Shown here: piece after piece, positions 1 to 5,962 of the stretch
How positions within the stretch are numbered: the stretch's first letter is position 1
Layout: the number at the start of each line of letters is the position of its first letter
Assembly: GCA_004552595.1 (NCBI GenBank)
Contig: SFNX01000085.1
Location: forward strand, 1 to 7,590
Length of the DNA: 7,590 nt
Source: Lachnospiraceae bacterium
Lineage (GTDB): Bacteria > Bacillota > Clostridia > Lachnospirales > Lachnospiraceae
Direction of reading: 5' to 3'
Program-made: the position numbers and the translations under genes
The notes under the pieces: model-generated
What the model was told of the DNA's origin: nothing
The model's input: the letters and a program-made list of their open reading frames with translations, nothing else
Database searches by the model: none

Positions 1-843
1 GGTGTTACTACAGCTATTGACGGAATTGCCAAGGGTGCTATGGAAATGGCTGAATCGATTCAGAATACAGCTACCAATATGGCAGAAGTCGGAGATGAGG
101 TTGATAACATCAGAGCACTTGCAGAAAGCGCTAAGGCTAATGCGGATGATGTATTAAAGATTGCCAATATCGCAAGAGAGAATCTCCAGCACCTGCTTGA
201 TGCCAACAATGCAACTGTTTCAATCTCAGCAGACGTTGTAGACGGAATTACAGATACAGGACGTGCTATTTCAGAAATCAGCGAAGCAGCAAATGTTATC
301 ACAGAAATTGCTTCACAGACTAACCTCCTTTCGCTTAATGCTTCAATCGAAGCTGCAAGAGCAGGAGAAGCAGGAAGAGGTTTTGCGGTAGTAGCACAGG
401 AAATCCAGAAGCTTGCAGAGCAGTCTAATACTTCTGCATCGGAAATTCAGGACATCATTGCCAACATCATTGAGAAGTCTAATAACAACTCAATGCTTGT
501 TGAGAAGATACAGCAGTCAATCAACAATGAAGGCAAGGTTCTTTCAGAAGTACAGCAGAGCTTTGATGATGTATCGGAATGCATTGACATTACATCAGGA
601 AACATTAATGACATTCTTGGCGGAGCAATCAACCTTGACAAGTCTAAAGATGCAGTACTTGATGAAATCAGTACACTTTCTTCAATCTCTGAAGAAAATG
701 CTGCAAGCTGTGAAGAGACGACAGCTTCAATCGAGCAGGTTAATGCTACTATGGAACATATAGCAAGCGAATCGAAGGATACACTTGATATTTCTACAAA
801 GCTTAAGGGAGACATCAGTTACTTTAAGCTCGACGAAGAATAA
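1..843 (+). CDS. Methyl-accepting chemotaxis protein, C-terminal signalling part (5' truncated by window edge)
   Basis: This is the cytoplasmic signalling domain of a chemoreceptor, which controls the CheA kinase through CheW in chemoreceptor arrays. The reading frame is open from base 1, so the true start and the sensor, membrane and HAMP parts lie upstream; 280 codons are visible. The hairpin tip, encoded at about 304-402, carries the hallmark QTNLLSLNASIEAARAGE followed by AGRGFAVVAQEIQKLAEQS, which is nearly invariant in MCPs and contacts CheA/CheW. Flanking sequence is heptad-type coiled coil. A likely adaptation (methylation) site is the stretch encoded at 688-738 (SEENAASCEETTASIEQ), resembling Bacillus-type Glu/Gln pairs preceded by small residues. 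The protein ends FKLDEE, with no NWETF-like CheR-tethering pentapeptide. An intrinsic terminator follows directly, so this gene closes its own transcription unit. The family call is very secure; the ligand cannot be inferred. Confidence 0.97.
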   Translation, partial: GVTTAIDGIAKGAMEMAESIQNTATNMAEVGDEVDNIRALAESAKANADDVLKIANIARENLQHLLDANNATVSISADVVDGITDTGRAISEISEAANVITEIASQTNLLSLNASIEAARAGEAGRGFAVVAQEIQKLAEQSNTSASEIQDIIANIIEKSNNNSMLVEKIQQSINNEGKVLSEVQQSFDDVSECIDITSGNINDILGGAINLDKSKDAVLDEISTLSSISEENAASCEETTASIEQVNATMEHIASESKDTLDISTKLKGDISYFKLDEE

Positions 844-854
844 AATAACAAATC

Positions 855-881
855 AAAGGGCCGGCTAAGTGCCGGCCTTTT
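855..881 (+). terminator. Intrinsic (Rho-independent) terminator after the chemoreceptor gene
   Basis: An 11-bp stem pairs 855-865 (AAAGGGCCGGC) with 871-881 (GCCGGCCTTTT) around the 5-nt loop TAAGT. It has one G-T wobble (858/878), and the A-T pairs at the base merge into the T run. It begins 11 nt after the MCP stop codon. The T tract is short (four T, then TAAAT), so some read-through into the moxR cluster is possible, but the GC core is strong. Confidence 0.9.
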
Positions 882-912
882 AAATATGGACTATTTTTAA
901 ACGGGACAATTT

Positions 913-917
913 GGAGG
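913..917 (+). promoter_or_regulatory. Shine-Dalgarno site that fixes the start of the moxR-like gene
   Basis: GGAGG lies 5 nt before the ATG at 923, which is near-ideal spacing. It overlaps the in-frame TTG at 911, so that longer start cannot use this site and is unlikely. This is the strongest and best-spaced ribosome binding site in the five-gene cluster. Confidence 0.85.
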
Positions 918-922
918 ATGAT

Positions 923-1912
923 ATGGTACCGCAGTCAAATATTTCTAAAGAAGATTTAGCCAAAGCACAATCAATAATCAACAATATGTTAGATTATTAC
1001 AGCAGCAAGGTTGTAGGACAAAGAAGACTTGGAATATCAATACTTATCGCAATGATGGCCAATGGTCATATTTTACTTGAGTCGGTTCCGGGACTGGCTA
1101 AGACTACAGCTGCCAAGATTATGACAGAGGCTGTTAACGGTTCATTTTCACGAATTCAGTGTACTCCGGATTTGATTCCATCAGATCTTATCGGAACCCA
1201 GCTGTTTAATGCCAAGACAAATGAGTTTGAGACTAAAATCGGACCTGTATACGGCAACTTTGTTCTTCTTGATGAGATTAACCGTTCATCAGCCAAAACT
1301 CAGTCAGCCATGCTTGAAGCCATGCAGGAGCGTTCGGTGACAATAGGCGGAAAGACTTATGACATGCCTAAAGTTTTTGTAGTAATTGCCACACAGAATC
1401 CGGTTGAGCAGGAAGGTACATATGTGCTTTCAGAAGCTCAGATGGACAGATTCCTGCTTAAGGTTGAGCTTGATTATCCAAGTCCTGATGAGGAAATCGA
1501 GATTCTTAACCGTATAGAAAACGGTGTATTTTCAAATAAGAGTCAGGTGGCGTCAATAGATGACATCATTTTCCTTCAGGATACGGTTAAGAAGGTGTAT
1601 ATAGATAATTCAATCAAAAAATATATAACGCGAATTGTCGATGCAACCCGTCATGCAGACAAAGCAATAGCTGCAAATCTTTCACAATATATTACGATGG
1701 GAGCATCAACGAGAGCTTCGATTGCATTTATGGATACTGCTAAGGCAATGGCGTTAATTGGAGGCAGACATTACTGTACGCCTGAAGATGTTAATGCAAT
1801 GCGCTATTCAGTATTAAGGCATAGAATTATGCTTAATTTTGCTGCACTGGCAGACGGAATCGAGGAAGAAACTATCATTGATGCAATATTCAATTCGGTA
1901 AAGACACCATAG
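923..1912 (+). CDS. MoxR-family AAA+ ATPase
   Basis: This is a cytosolic AAA+ ATPase of the MoxR type, a chaperone-like family that works with VWA/MIDAS proteins encoded beside it. It is 329 aa from the ATG at 923, a usual size for the family. The start is set by the GGAGG at 913-917. Walker A is SVPGLAKT (residues 54-61; K60, T61), with Ser where many relatives have Gly or Asp. TPDLIPSDLIG (81-91) is the typical MoxR segment. Walker B is VLLDEIN (114-120; D117, E118), followed by AKTQSAMLEAMQE. Sensor 1 is IATQNP (155-160; N159), EAQMDRF (171-177) carries the arginine-finger region, and GASTRAS (260-266; R264) is the sensor 2 region in the C-terminal lid. No membrane segment is seen. It is the first gene of the cluster, 7 nt upstream of the DUF58 gene, and probably energises the complex. 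The family call is secure; the substrate is unknown. Confidence 0.96.
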   Translation: MVPQSNISKEDLAKAQSIINNMLDYYSSKVVGQRRLGISILIAMMANGHILLESVPGLAKTTAAKIMTEAVNGSFSRIQCTPDLIPSDLIGTQLFNAKTNEFETKIGPVYGNFVLLDEINRSSAKTQSAMLEAMQERSVTIGGKTYDMPKVFVVIATQNPVEQEGTYVLSEAQMDRFLLKVELDYPSPDEEIEILNRIENGVFSNKSQVASIDDIIFLQDTVKKVYIDNSIKKYITRIVDATRHADKAIAANLSQYITMGASTRASIAFMDTAKAMALIGGRHYCTPEDVNAMRYSVLRHRIMLNFAALADGIEEETIIDAIFNSVKTP

Positions 1913-1919
1913 TACTTAC

Positions 1920-2807
1920 ATGAAGATGACATATATAGCCAAAATCCAGGCAAATCTTAAGCGGTATCAAAGCGTTAAGGCAAGAAAGCATACAGCAAGG
2001 GTTTTGGACGGCTCATACAAATCAATACATAAAGGCCGCTCAATGAATTTTGACGAATTAAGAGAGTATGTTCAGGGCGACGACATTAAAGACATTGACT
2101 GGAAAGCTTCTGCCAGAAGTCAAAAACTTCTGGTACGGCAATATATTGCCGAGAGAAAACACAATGTATTACTGGTATTTGACACTAATATGAACATGCT
2201 TGGGGATTCGGACGGCTTTGAAGAGAAAAGGGAACTTGCGATTTTAAGTGCAGGTACCCTTGCTTATTTTGTCAATAAAAGCGGGGACTATGTCGCATCC
2301 GTATTTATGGGTGAAAACGGCGTTAAGTATTTCCCATTTAAGGCAGGTCTTGGCAATATTGAGACTATTCTTGAAAACTATCACCGTACAGTAACTATGA
2401 ATAATAATTCGGACGTAAATGACTGTCTTGAATATATAATCAGAAACTTTAAGCAAAAAATGATAATCGTTCTTGTATCTGATGTCAGAGGCTTTACCAC
2501 TATAACAGATACAAATTTAAAACGGCTTTTAGTAGCGCATGATGTGTTGGCGTTAAATATCTCAGATGCATCAATAAACGGTAATTTAGCTTACAACATG
2601 AATGCAGGAACTTTCATGCCGGCGTTTTTATCTAAAAATAAAAAGCTGCAAAGAGCTATGAAGGAAGCAAATCTTAAGCTACAAAAAACGGTTACTGAGA
2701 GACTTAAAAAATTTGGAATATCATGCTCAACAATTGATTATGTTGAAGAGCTTGACAGGGAAATAGTTGATTTGCTCGCAAAGCACAGAGGTGAGAAGTT
2801 AAGATAA
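1920..2807 (+). CDS. DUF58 (VWA-like fold) protein, partner of the MoxR ATPase
   Basis: This 295-aa protein matches DUF58, a family almost always encoded next to MoxR ATPases and VWA proteins; its biochemical role is not established. The signature is at residues 44-72: FDELREYVQGDDIKDIDWK, then ASARSQKLLVRQY. It continues into a VWA-like core with a beta strand (NVLLVF, 82-87), the MIDAS-position motif DTNMN (88-92) and a second strand ending LVSDVRG (185-191). A canonical MIDAS would read DxSxS; here both Ser positions are Asn, so metal binding may be altered. No signal peptide or transmembrane helix is visible. Many DUF58 proteins carry N-terminal membrane helices, so this is the short, soluble form. 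The ATG at 1920 is used; an in-frame ATG at 1926 is an equal alternative, and neither has a clear Shine-Dalgarno, suggesting coupling to the moxR gene 7 nt upstream. Confidence 0.93.
   Translation: MKMTYIAKIQANLKRYQSVKARKHTARVLDGSYKSIHKGRSMNFDELREYVQGDDIKDIDWKASARSQKLLVRQYIAERKHNVLLVFDTNMNMLGDSDGFEEKRELAILSAGTLAYFVNKSGDYVASVFMGENGVKYFPFKAGLGNIETILENYHRTVTMNNNSDVNDCLEYIIRNFKQKMIIVLVSDVRGFTTITDTNLKRLLVAHDVLALNISDASINGNLAYNMNAGTFMPAFLSKNKKLQRAMKEANLKLQKTVTERLKKFGISCSTIDYVEELDREIVDLLAKHRGEKLR
2788..2794 (+). promoter_or_regulatory. Probable Shine-Dalgarno inside the end of the DUF58 gene
   Basis: GAGGTGA is fully complementary to the 3' end of typical 16S rRNA (anti-AGGAGGTGA) and lies 12 nt before the ATG at 2807, slightly farther than ideal. 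It sits within the last codons of the DUF58 gene and probably helps start the next gene, together with re-initiation at the overlapping stop/start. Confidence 0.5.
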
Positions 2808-3274
2808 TGCCTACAACAATAAGTTTACAGGGTACAGCTTCATATGGTGTATTAATTCTCTACATACTGTTTTTCATTCTGATTTCGCCTCTTATATTAA
2901 GGTTTATAAAAAAGAGGAAGGCTAAAAAGAATAAAAAGAAGGAAGCAAAGGTTACACCACAGGTTAAGAAAATTCCTCCTACAATTAAGGAAAGGTATGA
3001 AAAGCAGCTCCTTTCAATTATTGATGATTATAAGTCTGAAAAAATTGATGAAAGGGAAGGCTATCAGCTTTTAAGTAAATTTTTAAGGGAATTCTTCAAG
3101 GAGTATGCTGGTGTTGACGTTACGACAAAGACGTTAGCGCAAATCAGGGGCATTAATAATTCAAGACTTGAAAAGCTTATTGAGGAGTTTTATGAATATG
3201 AGTTTTCGCCTGATTCAAACGGCGATATTGTCGGTGCTGTTAAGCGTACAATTCAGTCGGTAAAGCATTGGTAA
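2807..3274 (+). CDS. Small one-helix membrane protein, DUF4381-like, of the MoxR/VWA cluster
   Basis: This is a 155-aa protein with one N-terminal transmembrane helix (about residues 13-34), a strongly basic stop-transfer and linker region (35-55, KKRKAKKNKKK), and a soluble helical domain (about 58-155). Positive-inside reasoning puts the soluble domain in the cytoplasm. The domain (YQLLSKFLREFFKEYAGVDV, then TTKTLAQI, 107-113) resembles the LSxxLRxx pattern and placement of DUF4381 proteins, which sit between DUF58 and VWA genes in MoxR operons. The similarity is recalled by pattern and position and is weak in sequence, so a lineage-specific family is possible. Its start overlaps the DUF58 stop by 1 nt (TAATG), a strong sign of translational coupling and fixed stoichiometry. 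The role is unknown; it may be a membrane adaptor between the cytosolic ATPase/DUF58 pair and the VWA protein that follows after 4 nt. Confidence 0.8.
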   Translation: MPTTISLQGTASYGVLILYILFFILISPLILRFIKKRKAKKNKKKEAKVTPQVKKIPPTIKERYEKQLLSIIDDYKSEKIDEREGYQLLSKFLREFFKEYAGVDVTTKTLAQIRGINNSRLEKLIEEFYEYEFSPDSNGDIVGAVKRTIQSVKHW

Positions 3275-3278
3275 AACT

Positions 3279-5234
3279 ATGGAATTTAAATATCCTGTAA
3301 TAATGTATATAGGGTTTGTAATTGCGGCAGTCTTTTTTATTATGGCGTTTTTGCATAAGAAACAGTTATTAAAAAAAGACGGCATTAAAATTGCAAATAC
3401 AGAGCTTACATTTAAAAACAAGTTAATACAAAAGGAGATTGTAAAGTATCATGTTTTACGTGTGATGCTTGTCATTTTTGTTACATTAATGATTGGGATT
3501 ACTGCGAGTTTACTTGCAAGACCATATTATCTTAAAAAGATTAAGGAGCAAAAATATAACAGAGACATTATTTTATGTATGGATATTTCTGCATCAGTTG
3601 ATGAACTTAACTTAAAGCTTGTAGATGAGCTTAAGGATACAGTAAGAAGCCTTACAGGTGAGAGAATCGGAATTGTAATATTTAATACTACGCCTGTTGT
3701 GTTATCACCTTTAACGGATGATTACGAGTATACAATCGAGCAACTTGATAATATTTATACTGCCATAAAATCACAAAAGTCCGGATATAAAGACCTTAAA
3801 GGAAAAGACTGGCTTTACTGGAACGAATACCTTTATGGCGGAACACTTGTCGGAAACGAATTAAGGGGCAGCTCATTAATTGGAGATGGCCTGCTTGGAG
3901 GCCTTTTCGCGTTCCCGAAAACGGATGAAAACAGAACTAAAATTATCATTTTTTCAACAGATAATGACTTGGCAGGTGACAGCTACGTTACGCTTGAGGA
4001 AGCATGCAGGCATTGCAAAAACAATAACGTAACAGTATACGGAATCGGCACTAAGCAGATGTATTCGAACAACAGATATGAAATGGAGAACGCAATAGAG
4101 CTTACTGGCGGTCGTTTCTTTGTTGAGGAGAATACGTCTGAATTTCATAAAATCGTTGAAGAAATCGAGGAGACGAGCACAAGTCTTACAGAAGGGAAGA
4201 CAATAATAAAATTAGTCGAGTCACCACTTAAGTATTTTCGCATGCTTGTAATTTTATTTTTATTGTTCGTTTTGATTTCGATTATTTTAAGGCGGGCAAA
4301 TGTTCTATGGAGCATAGGGGTGGTTGCTATGGCAGTGCTTCTTGTATTTACTTATGTCTATGCGGTTTTGCCTGCTAATCAGTTTAGTAAAGGCCCTGAT
4401 ATCAAGATTAAAAAAAGCTCGAATCTGAATGTTCTTTTCGTAATTGACAATACAATAAGTATGATTGCAAATGACTGTAACGGTGAGCGCCTGACAAAGG
4501 TCAAGGAGGATGCGATGAAGATTGTTGACAGCTTTGAAGGGGCTAATTTTTCCGTTATTTCATTTAATAATACGGCATCGCTTGTTGCTCCTTTTAGTAA
4601 AGATACAGAGCATGTGAAGAATGCAATAAATTCGCTTTATCCGATTGAACGCTTTTATGCGACAGGAAGCTCACTTGATACGCCTAAGGAATTGATGACT
4701 ACAATACTTAAAGATATTAAGGAAGACGCAAATCAGAAGACAGCGGTCATATTTATAAGTGATGGAGAAATCACTGCGGAAAATGCAGTTCTTTCATCAT
4801 TTGAAGAGCTGAGCCGGTATATTGATGGCGGAATGGTGTTAGGATATGGTACTAAGACAGGCGGCACAATGACAATAAAGTCAAGGTATGAGGGTGTTGA
4901 AGACGAAGTGATTCTTGACTACTCAGATTATCCGACAAAGGAAGCAGTCTCGGTTATTGACGAAAAGAATCTTAAGCAGGTAGCTTCTGACTTAGGGGTT
5001 AAGTATGTATATATGAGCGATCGCATTTTAAGCGACGAGCTTAATGGAGTTAACGAGATAAGAAGCGAGGTTAATAAGCTTCTTGAGTCCTCTTTAGTAA
5101 CTGAAGAAAAGCAGAAGGTTGAGAATAGTGAAGAGTATATTTATCCGCCAAAGTACTACGGTTTTTATGCGCTTATTCCATTCGCAATCCTCTTATTGCT
5201 GAATGCATACAGCTTGTCGTGGAGACGCTTATAA
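3279..5234 (+). CDS. Membrane protein with two von Willebrand factor A domains (BatA/BatB-like fusion)
   Basis: This 651-aa protein reads as two Bat-type VWA proteins joined head to tail. Order: TM1 (about 7-25), basic loop (27-61), TM2 (62-80), VWA-1 (about 96-300), TM3 (321-337), short basic loop (LRRAN), TM4 (344-364), VWA-2 (about 384-585), a charged segment, TM5 (about 627-644), and a basic end (SWRRL). The positive-inside rule gives N-out/C-in with both VWA domains outside the membrane. VWA-1 has the intact MIDAS motif DISAS (102-106), a GSSLIGDGL loop (197-205; Ser where Thr is usual) and IIIFSTDND (222-230). VWA-2 has DNTIS (390-394), a conservative Ser-to-Thr change, then ATGSSLDTP (461-469) and IFISDGE (491-497). 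Bat loci usually encode two separate VWA proteins. The two domains differ clearly in loops, so this is not a recent duplication. The ATG at 3279 lies 4 nt after the previous stop with no clear Shine-Dalgarno. Ligand and function are unknown. Confidence 0.93.
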   Translation: MEFKYPVIMYIGFVIAAVFFIMAFLHKKQLLKKDGIKIANTELTFKNKLIQKEIVKYHVLRVMLVIFVTLMIGITASLLARPYYLKKIKEQKYNRDIILCMDISASVDELNLKLVDELKDTVRSLTGERIGIVIFNTTPVVLSPLTDDYEYTIEQLDNIYTAIKSQKSGYKDLKGKDWLYWNEYLYGGTLVGNELRGSSLIGDGLLGGLFAFPKTDENRTKIIIFSTDNDLAGDSYVTLEEACRHCKNNNVTVYGIGTKQMYSNNRYEMENAIELTGGRFFVEENTSEFHKIVEEIEETSTSLTEGKTIIKLVESPLKYFRMLVILFLLFVLISIILRRANVLWSIGVVAMAVLLVFTYVYAVLPANQFSKGPDIKIKKSSNLNVLFVIDNTISMIANDCNGERLTKVKEDAMKIVDSFEGANFSVISFNNTASLVAPFSKDTEHVKNAINSLYPIERFYATGSSLDTPKELMTTILKDIKEDANQKTAVIFISDGEITAENAVLSSFEELSRYIDGGMVLGYGTKTGGTMTIKSRYEGVEDEVILDYSDYPTKEAVSVIDEKNLKQVASDLGVKYVYMSDRILSDELNGVNEIRSEVNKLLESSLVTEEKQKVENSEEYIYPPKYYGFYALIPFAILLLLNAYSLSWRRL

Positions 5235-5242
5235 TAAAGCAA

Positions 5243-5935
5243 ATGAATAAAACAAAACAATTCTTGCAAAAACTTAACAATAAGAAGATTCGCAGGGTGC
5301 TCTATGTAGTATGCCTTGTTTTATTTGTAGTGCTTTTTGTGAGATATAAAATATATAAACAGGCAAAAATCTATTATAATAAGGGCGTTAATTTCTATAA
5401 AGACGAGGATTATTATTTTGCTGAAAAGTATTTCTCATATTCACTTTTGTACAAAATTCCGAAAAGATTGGAATGTAAGTCAAGAATAAATTATGCACTC
5501 TCGATTACGACACCTATTACTAAAGAATCGGTTACGCCAAAGAATATTGATGAGAGCATTGAGAGGCTTGAAGAGGCAAGGAGCATATTAGTTCAGCATG
5601 ACTGTGCGCATATGTATGATTCAGATGGACATAATAAGAAAGCACAGACTCTTAAACAAGAAATTGATGAATACATTGAGTATCTAAAGTCTGAGAAGGA
5701 AAAATTTGAGGAAGAAAAGAAAGCCGATAACTTAGATAAGAGCTCAGACGAAGATAAGAAGAACGAAGAAGAAAAAAAGAAGGAAGAAGCAAAGAAACTA
5801 AGGGAAGAAGAGGCAAAACTAGAAGAGGTATTCGGACAAATTGAACAGGAAGGCTTAAATGAGCGGACAAATAATCTGAATACGTATGAGCAGTGGTCAA
5901 CAGAGAGTACCTATTACTCAGGTAAGAGCTGGTAA
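5243..5935 (+). CDS. Membrane-anchored TPR and coiled-coil protein, last gene of the MoxR/VWA cluster
   Basis: This 230-aa protein (from the ATG at 5243) has a basic N-terminus (NNKKIRR), one transmembrane helix (about 18-34), a TPR-like helical pair (about 40-90; YNKGVNFYKDEDYYFAEKYF matches the TPR pattern), a second helical region (about 100-145), a very acidic/basic coiled coil (about 138-198) and an aromatic tail, YYSGKSW. The basic charge before the helix favours N-in/C-out, putting the TPR on the same side as the VWA domains, but RYKIYKQAK after the helix makes this uncertain. TPR proteins (BatC/BatE-like) are standard members of MoxR/VWA loci and probably act as scaffolds. Start: ATG 5243 lies 8 nt after the VWA stop. 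An in-frame GTG at 5219 would add 8 residues and overlap the VWA gene by 16 nt. Neither has a good ribosome binding site; the ATG is preferred for its codon and for a cleaner N-terminus. Confidence 0.82.
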   Translation: MNKTKQFLQKLNNKKIRRVLYVVCLVLFVVLFVRYKIYKQAKIYYNKGVNFYKDEDYYFAEKYFSYSLLYKIPKRLECKSRINYALSITTPITKESVTPKNIDESIERLEEARSILVQHDCAHMYDSDGHNKKAQTLKQEIDEYIEYLKSEKEKFEEEKKADNLDKSSDEDKKNEEEKKKEEAKKLREEEAKLEEVFGQIEQEGLNERTNNLNTYEQWSTESTYYSGKSW

Positions 5936-5962
5936 AGTATAGTCTATGAGAGATAATGATAA

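Larger units (their letters stand above)
844..922. other. Intergenic region between the chemoreceptor gene and the moxR-like gene
   Basis: These 79 nt hold the intrinsic terminator (855-881) and the GGAGG of the next gene (913-917). Between them is an AT-rich stretch (882-912). TATTTT at 892-897 could serve as a -10 box, but no matching -35 exists at proper spacing because that position falls in the terminator stem. The cluster's promoter is therefore not identified; expression may come from a non-canonical promoter here or from read-through. Confidence 0.6.

Noticed and set aside
60..815. Open frames on the - strand (60-302, 447-815) and in another + frame (413-763) across the chemoreceptor gene
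   Set aside because: They are shadows of the repetitive heptad codon pattern of the MCP coiled coil, with no start signals or domains of their own.
882..912. Promoter for the moxR cluster
   Set aside because: AT-rich boxes exist (TATTTT at 892-897), but the -35 position would fall inside the upstream terminator stem with no match, so no specific promoter can be supported.
3888..3907. Hairpin GGCCT/AGGCC followed by TTTT inside the VWA gene, resembling a terminator
   Set aside because: The stem is only 5 bp and the T run is 4. It lies in codons for the conserved GDGLLGGLF region, so the bases are explained by the protein; premature termination is not supported.
5652..5900. Open frame on the - strand opposite the TPR/coiled-coil gene
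   Set aside because: It is the Leu/Ser/Pro-rich complement of the purine-rich GAA/AAG coiled-coil coding run, has no recognisable domain, and lies fully inside a well-supported + strand gene.
5929..5957. Possible promoter before the glycosyltransferase gene (GATAAT at 5952-5957)
   Set aside because: The -10 match is fair, but the correctly spaced -35 position (CTGGTA) matches TTGACA at only 3 of 6 bases, which is not enough to call a promoter.
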